Source: Flavobacterium limicola
Lineage (GTDB): Bacteria > Bacteroidota > Bacteroidia > Flavobacteriales > Flavobacteriaceae
Assembly (NCBI RefSeq): GCF_003634755.1
Contig: NZ_RBXA01000001.1
Coordinates: 1,054,001-1,118,000, forward strand
DNA length: 64,000 nt
Direction: 5' to 3'
The stretch's first letter is position 1. Each line of letters starts with the position of its first letter. The notes beneath the pieces were generated by a model that saw only the letters and a list, made by a program, of their open reading frames with translations, searched no databases and was not told the DNA's origin. This document shows, one piece after another, positions 28,244-37,428 of the stretch. A program made the position numbers and the translations under genes.

Positions 28244-28510
28244 TTATTTTCTGATATTCAATACTTTGATAATTTCACGGTATCTGTTGATTTCTGTTTT
28301 CTTCAAGTAATCCAACAAAGATCTTCTTTTACCTACAAGCAATACTAATGAACGCTCTGTATTATAATCATGACGATTTTTTTTCAAGTGCTCAGTCAAG
28401 TGGCTAATTCTGAAAGTGAATAAAGCAATCTGCGCTTCAGCTTTTCCTGTGTTTGTTTTTTCTCCGTGTTGAGCGAAGATTTCTTCTTTAATCTCTTTAG
28501 TTAAATACAT
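28244..28510 (-). CDS. rpsO: 30S ribosomal protein S15
   Basis: An 88-residue primary binding protein of the central domain of 16S rRNA. It has the family signature TEHLKKNRHDYNTERSLVLLVGKRRSLLDYLKK and the N-terminal helix beginning KEIKEEIFAQHG. The length is standard. A hairpin in its leader may serve autoregulation. Confidence 0.97.
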   Translation of the reverse strand: MYLTKEIKEEIFAQHGEKTNTGKAEAQIALFTFRISHLTEHLKKNRHDYNTERSLVLLVGKRRSLLDYLKKTEINRYREIIKVLNIRK

Positions 28511-28540
28511 TCCAATATTTGTTTAATGATTTTTATGTAT

Positions 28541-28599
28541 GTCATATATCTATTATATGACGGGTGCAAAAGTAAAAAATAATTATGACAAGAACAAAA
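28541..28599 (-). promoter_or_regulatory. rpsO promoter and 5'-leader hairpin
   Basis: On the minus strand TTTTG (28595-28599) and TACTTTTG (28567-28574) are 20 bases apart, a complete Bacteroidota -33/-7 promoter. The transcript would begin near 28561, where GTCATATA and TATATGAC (28541-28561) form an eight-base-pair hairpin about 30 bases before the ATG. S15 represses its own mRNA through leader structures in several phyla; that role is inference here. Confidence 0.6.
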
Positions 28600-28666
28600 T
28601 AAACCTTTCTTTATTTGTGAATTAGCGAAGCATTTATGAATTGCCAGTGATGCATTGTTTTAAATC

Positions 28667-29122
28667 TTAATATAACTTCGCAATTTCTTGATTCACAAAC
28701 TCTAGGAATTTTTCATCCTCTTCAGTGAAAGGATCTATTACATGGCTGTCAATATCAATTTGACCTATGTTTTCTCCGTTTACAAAAAGCGGTACCACGA
28801 TTTCTGATTTTACGGTAAAACTACAAGCGATGTAATTGTCTTGCGCCGAAACGTCTGGAACTACAAAATTTTCGTTAGAAACGGCTACTTGTCCGCAAAT
28901 TCCTTTACCAAAAGGGATTACTGTGTGGTCTGTTTCTGCTCCTACATAAGGTCCTAAGTGCAATGTTTTAGATTCATGATTTGCAAAATAAAATCCAACC
29001 CAATTATAATATGAAATAGAATCGCTAAGCAATTGACAAATAGATAATAGCTTTTCGTCTCTAGATTTTGCCGTGTTTAAAGTGATTTCGGTTACTTTTG
29101 GTTGTAATTCTTGAAATGTCAT
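28667..29122 (-). CDS. GAF-domain free-methionine-(R)-sulfoxide reductase-like protein
   Basis: The 151 residues form a single GAF domain of the fRMsr (YebR) type, which reduces free methionine R-sulfoxide. Family motifs WVGFYF, LGPYVG, PFGKGICGQVA, DNYIACS and GQIDIDS are present. C100 matches the catalytic cysteine of E. coli and C76 one of the two resolving cysteines; the other resolving position is occupied by H66. Activity is therefore likely but the recycling route may differ. No signal peptide. Confidence 0.82.
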   Translation of the reverse strand: MTFQELQPKVTEITLNTAKSRDEKLLSICQLLSDSISYYNWVGFYFANHESKTLHLGPYVGAETDHTVIPFGKGICGQVAVSNENFVVPDVSAQDNYIACSFTVKSEIVVPLFVNGENIGQIDIDSHVIDPFTEEDEKFLEFVNQEIAKLY

Positions 29123-29142
29123 ATTTTTAATTTTTATTTATG

Positions 29143-29150
29143 CAAAAGTA
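29143..29150 (-). promoter_or_regulatory. -7 promoter element for the GAF reductase gene
   Basis: The minus strand reads TACTTTTG, 21 bases before the ATG. TTG at 29165-29167 is the nearest -33 candidate but at short spacing. Confidence 0.45.
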
Positions 29151-29191
29151 TTTAAAGCCAGTTTCAAAAATTACATAAATTTGTTAAAAAA

Positions 29192-29746
29192 TTGATTTTG
29201 AAAAAATATTTTATTCTCTACAAGCCATTTTTGCTTTTTCTGGGCACTTTTTTTTTGACATATACAGTACTGACTTTTTTGTATCAGCACTATCTTAATG
29301 GATTTGAAGGAAATATAATAGATTCTATTACCAGAATGGTGAGTGATAATACACAATGGGTTATGCAATTATTTAATAACCAATCTTTCATTGAACAAAG
29401 TGCAACAGATGCTTATATGAAGTTGTATTACAATGGTAAATATGTTGCCCGAATTGTTGAAGGCTGTAATGCAGTTAGTGTGATTATTTTGTTCATTTCA
29501 TTTGTGGTCGCTTTTTCAGGAAGGCTACAAACAACCTTGCTTTTTATCTTTGGCGGAAGCCTACTCATTTATGTGTTGAATGTTTTGAGAATTGCAGCTT
29601 TAAGTGCACTGATTTTTTATTTTCCAAAACAAGAGCCGTTTTTACACGGAGTCCTTTTTCCTTTGTATATTTATGGTGTGGTTTTTATTTTGTGGTTAAT
29701 TTGGGTCCGTAATTTTTCTAGATATGCTTCAAAAGATACTAAATAA
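29192..29746 (+). CDS. xrtF: Exosortase family protein XrtF
   Basis: Polytopic membrane protein of 184 residues related to exosortases, transpeptidase-like enzymes that process proteins with a C-terminal sorting tail. The three catalytic residues can be placed: Cys92 in VEGCNAVSV, Arg133 in NVLRIAALS and His152 in LHGVLFP. Translation seems to begin at TTG 29192 (a second TTG is at 29198); no upstream ATG exists in frame. The gene overlaps its partner by 23 bases. The substrate proteins are not in this window. Confidence 0.9.
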   Translation: MILKKYFILYKPFLLFLGTFFLTYTVLTFLYQHYLNGFEGNIIDSITRMVSDNTQWVMQLFNNQSFIEQSATDAYMKLYYNGKYVARIVEGCNAVSVIILFISFVVAFSGRLQTTLLFIFGGSLLIYVLNVLRIAALSALIFYFPKQEPFLHGVLFPLYIYGVVFILWLIWVRNFSRYASKDTK

Positions 29747-30167
29747 CAAAATTCGAGTTCTGCAATTCCTTTTTTTGGTGGCATTGTTAGTGTTGGTTCG
29801 TGCTTTTGAAAATCAGTTGTTTTATGATCCTTTTTTGGATTTTTTTAAAAAAGATTTTGCAAAGCTACGATTGCCAAGTTTTAATTCGACCCAATTATTT
29901 TTAGGATTATTTTTTCGTTATACATTAAATACTGCTATCTCGTTGGGTATTATCTACGTCCTCTTCAAAGATGTGACAATGGTTAAATTTGCTTTTGCAC
30001 TGTATTATTTTTTCTTCATGATTTTAATGGCTGCTTTTTTCTACATTGTCTATTACGCAAATGAAAATAATAATTGGATTCTATTTTATGTCCGTAGGTT
30101 TTTAATCCAACCTATTTTTGTGTTGCTATTTGTTCCGGGATTTTATTATCAAAAACAAAATAAGTAG
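29724..30167 (+). CDS. Exosortase F system-associated membrane protein
   Basis: 147 residues with about four hydrophobic helices and no catalytic motif that I recognise. It overlaps xrtF, and a gene of this size and topology directly follows xrtF throughout the flavobacteria. It probably works with XrtF in the membrane; the mechanism is unknown. Confidence 0.85.
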   Translation: MLQKILNNKIRVLQFLFLVALLVLVRAFENQLFYDPFLDFFKKDFAKLRLPSFNSTQLFLGLFFRYTLNTAISLGIIYVLFKDVTMVKFAFALYYFFFMILMAAFFYIVYYANENNNWILFYVRRFLIQPIFVLLFVPGFYYQKQNK

Positions 30168-30225
30168 TCTTTTTTCCGTATCTTTAGTGGTGATTTAAGA
30201 GTTTGTTTATCAAAACATTACGAAT

Positions 30226-31056
30226 ATGAAAATCATCAAACATTCTGGAGATATTGTAGAATTTAACTCTGATAAACTCAAAAAATCTCTTTTAAAATCG
30301 GGTGCAAGTACTGTTGTGGTTGATACCATACTTAATGCCATAAAAAAGCATATGTATGAAGGTATTTCTACGAAAGAAATCTATAAAATGGCTTTTTCGC
30401 TATTGAAAAAAAGTGCTAATTCCCATGCAGCACGTTATAATTTAAGAGAAGCAATTCGGCTTTTAGGTCCTGCAGGTTTCTTTTTTGAAAAATATATAGC
30501 CCGTCTTTTTGTTGCGGAAAACTATAAAACGATTACCAATTTGACTTTGCAAGGAAAATGTGTTTCGCATGAAATAGATGTTTTGGTCAAAAAAAATGAA
30601 ACTATAGCCATGGTCGAATGTAAGTATCATGCGGGCAGAGATGTTGCTTCTGATGTGAAAGTTCCAATGTATATTTTGTCTCGTTTTAATGATTTAAAAG
30701 AAAGGAAGCATCCTATTTTTGACCAAAAAGATATGGTCTCTAAATGTTGGATTGTCACCAATAACCGTTTCACTGCAGATGCAATTACATTTTCTAAATG
30801 TTCCGAATTGAGTTTGCTGAGCTGGAACTATCCACCAGAAAATAATTTAAAAACTAAGAATGATAATAATTCTCTTTATCCCGTAACCTGTTTGACAACT
30901 TTGTCTCTCGCTGAAAAAGATAAGTTACTAATTTTAGATGTCATTTTAGTAAAGGAAATAATTAACAATTCAGATTGTCTCAATAGGATTGGATTAAGTG
31001 AAAATCGGATGAAAAATGTGCTGAAAGAGGCGTCAGAATTATGTAGGTATTTTTAA
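30226..31056 (+). CDS. ATP-cone domain fused to PD-(D/E)xK nuclease
   Basis: The 276 residues begin with an ATP-cone (about 1-88: IIKHSGDIVEFNSDKLKKSL, then REAIRLLGP), a nucleotide-sensing domain best known from ribonucleotide reductase and NrdR. It is followed by a restriction-endonuclease-like core with D118 and E131-x-K133 in HEIDVL and MVECKYH, the PD-(D/E)xK catalytic set. The C-terminus is helical. The fusion suggests a DNA nuclease switched by ATP or dATP. The neighbour is a beta-CASP nuclease; this pairing occurs in other genomes. Role in repair or defence is inference. Confidence 0.82.
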   Translation: MKIIKHSGDIVEFNSDKLKKSLLKSGASTVVVDTILNAIKKHMYEGISTKEIYKMAFSLLKKSANSHAARYNLREAIRLLGPAGFFFEKYIARLFVAENYKTITNLTLQGKCVSHEIDVLVKKNETIAMVECKYHAGRDVASDVKVPMYILSRFNDLKERKHPIFDQKDMVSKCWIVTNNRFTADAITFSKCSELSLLSWNYPPENNLKTKNDNNSLYPVTCLTTLSLAEKDKLLILDVILVKEIINNSDCLNRIGLSENRMKNVLKEASELCRYF

Positions 31057-31060
31057 GTAG

Positions 31061-31068
31061 TAAGTTTG
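31061..31068 (+). promoter_or_regulatory. -7 promoter element before the beta-CASP nuclease
   Basis: TAAGTTTG matches TAnnTTTG 33 bases before the ATG at 31101. It would give this gene its own start in addition to read-through from the upstream nuclease. Confidence 0.35.
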
Positions 31069-31100
31069 TACTGTCAGTTTAATTTTAAAAATCAAATCCC

Positions 31101-32456
31101 ATGAAAGTAAGATTTATAGGTGGTGCGGGAACTGTAACCGGTTCTAAAACATTAATTGAAAGTAACGGAATTAGGATTTTGATTGATTGTGGATTGTTTC
31201 AAGGATTAAAGCCGTTGCGCGAACTTAACTGGGAACCTTTGCCTGTTTTGGCATCCACAATAGACTTTGTTTTGCTCACTCATGGACATTTAGATCATTG
31301 CGGCTGGTTGCCAAGATTAGTCAATCAAGGTTTTTCAGGGAAAATATACTGTACAAGGCCCACAAAAGATATTACCAAAATAATTCTTTTAGATAGTGCA
31401 AAGATTCAGGAAGAAGAGGCTAATAATGCCAATGAAGGGAAATATTCGAAACATGAAATTGCTGAACCTCTTTATACCGTTGAACAAGCCGAGAAAGTTT
31501 TTCCGCTATTTAGAGTAATTGAAACTAATGAGGCTATTGCTTTAGATGCCCAAATTGAAGCTGTTTATACCAATGCAGGACATATTCTGGGCGCTTGTAG
31601 TATTGCTTTAACTCTTGAGAATAAGACCTTAGTTTTCTCAGGTGACATTGGCCGTGATGATGATGTGTTGATGTTTCCGCCAACTAAACCTAAAAAAGCC
31701 GATTATGTTTTTCTGGAAAGTACGTATGGAAATCGTATTCATCCTAAAACGGACACTAAATTAGAACTGGAAATGTATATCAATAATACGGTCAATAAAG
31801 GCGGAACGATTATTATTCCGAGTTTTGCCGTTGAGCGTGCGCAAACCATCATGTATCTATTGTGGCAACTAAGAAAAGAAGATAAAATTCCTAATGTTCC
31901 GTATATTATTGATACGCCAATGGGAATTAATGCATTGAATATTTTTTCGAATAACCAAAAGTGGCACAAATTGTCCTTGGAAGAATGTGCCGAAATGAGT
32001 GAAATGTTTTCATTGGTTTCGGATTATCAGGAAACTATGGAGGTAATTTTTGATGAACAACCTAAAGTGGTGATAGCAGCCAGCGGAATGGTTACGGGAG
32101 GAAGGGTGTTGAGCTATCTCGAACATTATATTGGTCTTCCGGAAACTACCGTAATTATTGTAGGATATCAGGCGGAAGGAACGCGTGGAAGAAAGTTATT
32201 AGAAGGAGCAACAGAAATTAAAATTCATGGACAATATTATCCGGTAAAAGCAAATATTTTAGAAATACAAGGTTTATCAGCACATGGAGATCAAAAAGAT
32301 TTGCTCAATTGGTTGTCAGAATTAGAAAATAAACCAAAAAAAGTGTTTTTAGTTCATGGTGAAAATGAGCCGATGGATGAACTACGAATAAAAATTCAGG
32401 AAAAATATGGTTTTGATTGTAAAGTGCCTCTTATTGGGCAAGAATTTGAGTTGTAG
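31101..32456 (+). CDS. Metallo-beta-lactamase fold, beta-CASP nuclease
   Basis: 451 residues of the bacterial CPSF-like class. The lactamase domain has THGHLDHCGWLP (metal ligands), NAGHILGA and FSGDIGRDD; the inserted beta-CASP domain has PSFAVERAQTIMYLLW; the C-terminal part has ASGMVTGGR, GTRGRKLL and LSAHGDQKDLL, which complete the metal site. Such proteins cut RNA (or DNA) endo- and exonucleolytically. It directly follows the ATP-cone nuclease gene. Confidence 0.88.
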   Translation: MKVRFIGGAGTVTGSKTLIESNGIRILIDCGLFQGLKPLRELNWEPLPVLASTIDFVLLTHGHLDHCGWLPRLVNQGFSGKIYCTRPTKDITKIILLDSAKIQEEEANNANEGKYSKHEIAEPLYTVEQAEKVFPLFRVIETNEAIALDAQIEAVYTNAGHILGACSIALTLENKTLVFSGDIGRDDDVLMFPPTKPKKADYVFLESTYGNRIHPKTDTKLELEMYINNTVNKGGTIIIPSFAVERAQTIMYLLWQLRKEDKIPNVPYIIDTPMGINALNIFSNNQKWHKLSLEECAEMSEMFSLVSDYQETMEVIFDEQPKVVIAASGMVTGGRVLSYLEHYIGLPETTVIIVGYQAEGTRGRKLLEGATEIKIHGQYYPVKANILEIQGLSAHGDQKDLLNWLSELENKPKKVFLVHGENEPMDELRIKIQEKYGFDCKVPLIGQEFEL

Positions 32457-32675
32457 ATTTTTTACTGAAATTCTACATCATTACTGCGATTAAGTCGGTG
32501 AGAAAATGAGGTAATTCTTGTGACGTTTTTTAAAAACTATGGTGACTAATTTATATTCAAAATTAAGTGATATACTGAACCGTTAATAAAACTTTAAAAT
32601 AAAGCAATAAATTGTGGTTAAGATATATTATCCGTACTTTCACACACGAATAATTTTAGCATAAAAAACCTAAGA

Positions 32676-33356
32676 ATGAACGATTTTGATTGGAAGAATT
32701 TAATTGACCCACTTTTTTATATTCATTTTGATGTTAATGGAATTAAATTGGGTATTTACATAGTTTTATTTATTGTATTTGCCGAAACAGGCCTCTTTGC
32801 TGGTTTCTTTTTACCAGGTGATAGTTTGTTATTTTTGGCGGGAATTTACAGCCGGGAATTAATAGAGAATATTTTATTTATTGATAACGATTTTATAAAT
32901 GTTGTTCTTTTATCAACTCTTGTAGCATTATCAGGAATTTTAGGAAATGTAGTAGGATACTGGTTTGGGTCAAAAAGTGGATACTATTTGTACAACAAGG
33001 AAGATAGTTTTTGGTTTAAGAAAAAATACTTGGTTCAATCCAAAGACTTTTTTGAAAAATACGGTGGAAAAGCAATCATCTTTGCACGTTTTCTTCCCAT
33101 ATTCAGAACGTTTGCACCTATTGTAGCTGGAATTGTATCTATGGATAAACAAAAATTTATGTTCTATAATGTCCTGAGTTCATTTATCTGGTCATTTACA
33201 TTAATTTTTGCCGGACATTATTTATATGGTTTCTTACTTGAAAATTATCAAATTGATTTAAAAGAACACATCGAATTAATTGTTTTGATTTTAGTTGGAA
33301 TTACTGTTTTACCCGTAATTTACAAGTTCAGTAAAAAATCAAAAGTTCAAGAATAA
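32676..33356 (+). CDS. DedA family membrane protein
   Basis: 226 residues with five or six hydrophobic helices and the DedA signatures ETGLFAGFFLPGDSLLFLAG, GNVVGYWFG and FARFLPIFRTFAPIVAG. DedA proteins are membrane transporters; some recycle undecaprenyl phosphate or phosphatidylethanolamine across the bilayer and affect envelope stability. The substrate here is not known. The 219 bases upstream contain no obvious gene. Confidence 0.92.
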   Translation: MNDFDWKNLIDPLFYIHFDVNGIKLGIYIVLFIVFAETGLFAGFFLPGDSLLFLAGIYSRELIENILFIDNDFINVVLLSTLVALSGILGNVVGYWFGSKSGYYLYNKEDSFWFKKKYLVQSKDFFEKYGGKAIIFARFLPIFRTFAPIVAGIVSMDKQKFMFYNVLSSFIWSFTLIFAGHYLYGFLLENYQIDLKEHIELIVLILVGITVLPVIYKFSKKSKVQE

Positions 33357-33374
33357 CAATAAATTACAACTCAT

Positions 33375-33411
33375 AAAAAAACCGTCTCAATTATATCGAG
33401 ACGGTTTTTTT
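33375..33411. terminator. Bidirectional terminator
   Basis: ACCGTCTC and GAGACGGT form the stem, flanked by A-run and T-run. It lies between the convergent dedA and groEL genes. Confidence 0.9.
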
Positions 33412-33430
33412 ATTTTAAGGAAGATGATTA

Positions 33431-35074
<1,644 letters not shown>

Positions 35075-35139
35075 TTAAAGTTTAATTTGTTTAAAGTTTC
35101 AAGTTGTCTTGATACTTAATTCTTAGGACTTAATACTAT

Positions 35140-35415
35140 TTAGATAATTGCTAAAATATCGTCTTCACGCATGATCAAATAATCTTTTCCTTCTAGTTTT
35201 AATTCAGTTCCAGCGTATTTTCCGTAAAGAACAGAATCACCAATTTTTACAGTCATTGTATGTTCTTTCGTTCCGTTACCAACAGCAACAACAGTTCCTT
35301 TTTGTGGTTTTTCTTTTGCTGTATCTGGAATAAAAATCCCTGAAGCAGTTTTTGTTTCAGCTGCAACGGGTTCGATAAGAACTCTGTCTGAAAGTGGTTT
35401 AATGTTTAAAGCCAT
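35140..35415 (-). CDS. groS: Co-chaperonin GroES
   Basis: 91-residue lid of the chaperonin. Motifs: [13 protein letters not shown], the mobile loop [15 protein letters not shown], and [14 protein letters not shown]. It forms a two-gene operon with groEL. No CIRCE-type operator is visible upstream. Confidence 0.97.
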   Translation of the reverse strand: MALNIKPLSDRVLIEPVAAETKTASGIFIPDTAKEKPQKGTVVAVGNGTKEHTMTVKIGDSVLYGKYAGTELKLEGKDYLIMREDDILAII

Positions 35416-35461
35416 GATTTTATATTTTTAGATTATTTATTTTAACGTCTATAAAGATTTC

Positions 35462-35533
35462 AGAAATTATGCCATCCTAATCAAACTGACATAATTTCTT
35501 ATAAAAAATGCCAGCTTTGACAGGCTGGCATTT
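35462..35533 (-). terminator. Terminator of secG plus second inverted repeat
   Basis: AAATGCCAGC (35506-35515) pairs with GCTGGCATTT (35524-35533); on the minus strand the T-run TTTTTTAT follows. Immediately beyond it a separate ten-base inverted repeat AGAAATTATG / CATAATTTCT (35462-35499) precedes groES and may be a leader structure or operator. Confidence 0.7.
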
Positions 35534-35551
35534 AGAATATGTTGTAATAAT

Positions 35552-35896
35552 TTATTGTGCTGGATTTGTTGCAGCAGGTGTGTTTTGAGCAGGAGCAACT
35601 GGAGTGTTTGCGGCTGGCGCTGTACTTCCTGTGTTTTCAATGATTTTTGAATCGGTATCACTTAATGTTCCTGTAAAGCTTAAGCTAGAAAGTAAAATAA
35701 GTGCAATTAGTATAGTTGCTAATGTCCAAGTACTTTTGTCTAAAAAATCAGTTGTTTTTTGTACGCCACCCAGCATTTGAGAACCACCTATTGTAGATGA
35801 TAATCCGCCACCTTTAGGGTTTTGAACCATTATTACTACGATTAATAGAAAACAAACTATAGTTATTAAAACTAAAAAAATTGAAAATGTGCTCAT
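35552..35896 (-). CDS. secG: Preprotein translocase subunit SecG
   Basis: 114-residue inner-membrane protein with two hydrophobic helices (about 2-22 and 57-77) and the SecG signature VIMVQNPKGGGLSS in the loop. A Pro-Ala-Asn-Thr-rich tail extends the C-terminus. SecG helps SecYE drive protein export. It lies three bases after the TPR-like gene, in the same transcript. Confidence 0.93.
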   Translation of the reverse strand: MSTFSIFLVLITIVCFLLIVVIMVQNPKGGGLSSTIGGSQMLGGVQKTTDFLDKSTWTLATILIALILLSSLSFTGTLSDTDSKIIENTGSTAPAANTPVAPAQNTPAATNPAQ

Positions 35897-35899
35897 TGT

Positions 35900-36751
35900 T
35901 TAATTATTATTATGTTGTAAAATCTTAATATCCGTTATGCGGTCTGCAAAGAAACTACTTTTTTCTGGATATTTCAAAATTAATATTTCATAAGCTTGAA
36001 TCGCTTTTTGATATTTTTTTTGTTCCAAATAAACGCGGGCTAAAGTCTCTGTCATCAACGAAGAATTGTCCGCTGCATTTAGGTCGAAACTAACGGTAGA
36101 AGGTACGCCATGTTTTACTGGAGAAATCTTCGGACTCGTTTCAATAAATTTATCAATAAGTTCTATTTTTTTTCTTTTGTCGGCATCTATAATAGGAGTA
36201 GGCTCATTTCTTGGTTGCTCATTTTCTCTTATGATAGGTTCGGTACGCGAAAGCTGTAGCCATTCTTGGAAGGAATGTTGTTCCTTTTTGGAGAAATCTA
36301 ACGGTGTTCCAATAGCTAGTTTTTCTTCAACTGTTATTGAATTGTCCTCTTTTTCAATTGGAGAGGCTTCTTTTATAGAAGTTAGAATCGATTGTTCTAA
36401 TGTGTTTGTTTTAAGTTCAAACTTTTCTTCAGCAATAATAATCTCACTATCGATTACTTGTATGTCTAAAATTTCGAGTGCTTTTCTATCGTACAGACTT
36501 TGATGAATAGAAGTAAAAGTGTCCGATGTAATGAAATCAAATAAAACCGATCTGTCCCTTGAATATGCTGCTGTTATTTTTAAAGCCGCATTGTATTTAA
36601 AACTATTTTGATTGTAAAGTCCTTTTAACTGAATCGCTCTGGCGCTTTGAAAATAAGGAAACTCAAAGAGTACTTTTTCCAAAGCTTCCGTTTGCTTTTC
36701 ATGGATAGCATCTGGTTTGTTAATCAAATAAGTATAATCGGTTACATTCAT
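35900..36751 (-). CDS. Hypothetical protein with C-terminal TPR-like motif
   Basis: 283 residues, soluble, no signal peptide. The N-terminal part (about 1-90) is helical (PYFQSARAIQLKGLYNQN), the middle is acidic and low-complexity, and the end holds a TPR-like helix pair with ETLARVYLEQKKYQKAIQAYEILILKYPEKS. It sits directly upstream of secG and is a familiar flavobacterial gene of unknown role. Co-transcription with secG hints at a link to export, but that is inference. Confidence 0.8.
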   Translation of the reverse strand: MNVTDYTYLINKPDAIHEKQTEALEKVLFEFPYFQSARAIQLKGLYNQNSFKYNAALKITAAYSRDRSVLFDFITSDTFTSIHQSLYDRKALEILDIQVIDSEIIIAEEKFELKTNTLEQSILTSIKEASPIEKEDNSITVEEKLAIGTPLDFSKKEQHSFQEWLQLSRTEPIIRENEQPRNEPTPIIDADKRKKIELIDKFIETSPKISPVKHGVPSTVSFDLNAADNSSLMTETLARVYLEQKKYQKAIQAYEILILKYPEKSSFFADRITDIKILQHNNN

Positions 36752-36754
36752 AAA

Positions 36755-36786
36755 GGTTATTCGTTTATTTGGTTATTCGTTTATTT
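36755..36786. repeat. Two tandem 16-base repeats
   Basis: GGTTATTCGTTTATTT occurs twice in a row with no mismatch, between the TPR-like gene and lptE. The arms CGATTAACCGAAT and ATTACCGAAT nearby are related. It probably arose by slippage. Confidence 0.7.
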
Positions 36787-36832
36787 GTTCTCCGATTAAC
36801 CGAATCAACAAATTACCGAATCAACACTTCAT

Positions 36833-37336
36833 TTACCATTTAGCTAATGACTCGTTGAAAATATCTTGTGTTATTCTTTCAAAAATATCTTTCAAAGCAC
36901 TATTCAAAGTTGCGCCTGTTAATTGTTGTTCTGCAGGATAATCGTAGAAAAAAGTAAATGGTTTTTCGAAATCATCCGCTTCTTTTTTCTTATTGGTAAA
37001 ACGAACATTCACACGAATTGTCAGACGGTTTTGAGCAGCTCGCTGATCTGCAGTTGCTGTCATTGGACTTATTCTGTAATCCACAATTTCTCCTTCGTAT
37101 GACAAATCAGCACCGTTTTTAACTAAGTTTAGATTAGTTTGGTTCTGAATCAAATCTTGAAGTTCTAATGTAAATGTACGATCAATTCCGGGTTCGATTA
37201 ACTCCGCATTATTCTGAAAAAAGCCCACTTGAAATGTTTCGGCGTCAATTTTACCGGTTCCTGTAAAGTTATAAACCGAGCAACTATTGATGCTCAATAT
37301 TAGTATTGAAAAAAGAATAAGTTTAATGTGTTTCAT
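36833..37336 (-). CDS. lptE: LptE-family lipoprotein
   Basis: 167-residue outer-membrane lipoprotein with lipobox ILSINSC (Cys19). The C-terminal region matches the Bacteroidota LptE family (INDTFQ-like stretch, YEGEIVDYRISPMTA, LNSALKDIFERITQDIFNE). LptE plugs the LptD barrel and helps insert lipopolysaccharide into the outer membrane; LptD itself is not here. A -7 element lies 45 bases upstream. Confidence 0.88.
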   Translation of the reverse strand: MKHIKLILFSILILSINSCSVYNFTGTGKIDAETFQVGFFQNNAELIEPGIDRTFTLELQDLIQNQTNLNLVKNGADLSYEGEIVDYRISPMTATADQRAAQNRLTIRVNVRFTNKKKEADDFEKPFTFFYDYPAEQQLTGATLNSALKDIFERITQDIFNESLAKW

Positions 37337-37380
37337 TTTTTATTTTAAAAATTGCCTCGCTAATTTGCTAAAGTCAGGTT

Positions 37381-37388
37381 CAAATATA
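37381..37388 (-). promoter_or_regulatory. -7 promoter element for lptE
   Basis: The minus strand reads TATATTTG. A second match, TATCTTTG, is at 37401-37408. Either would start an lptE transcript separate from the sigma-54 activator gene. Confidence 0.45.
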
Positions 37389-37428
37389 TTCATTTTCAAT
37401 CAAAGATATTTAGGTCTCGAAAGAAAAA

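Noticed and set aside
35080..35470. CIRCE-type operator near groES-groEL
   Set aside because: The inverted repeat found (35462-35499) does not match the CIRCE sequence, and HrcA control is not usual in Bacteroidota.
36066..36503. Plus-strand frame of 145 codons opposite the TPR-like gene
   Set aside because: Antisense shadow of an acidic low-complexity region; no family features.
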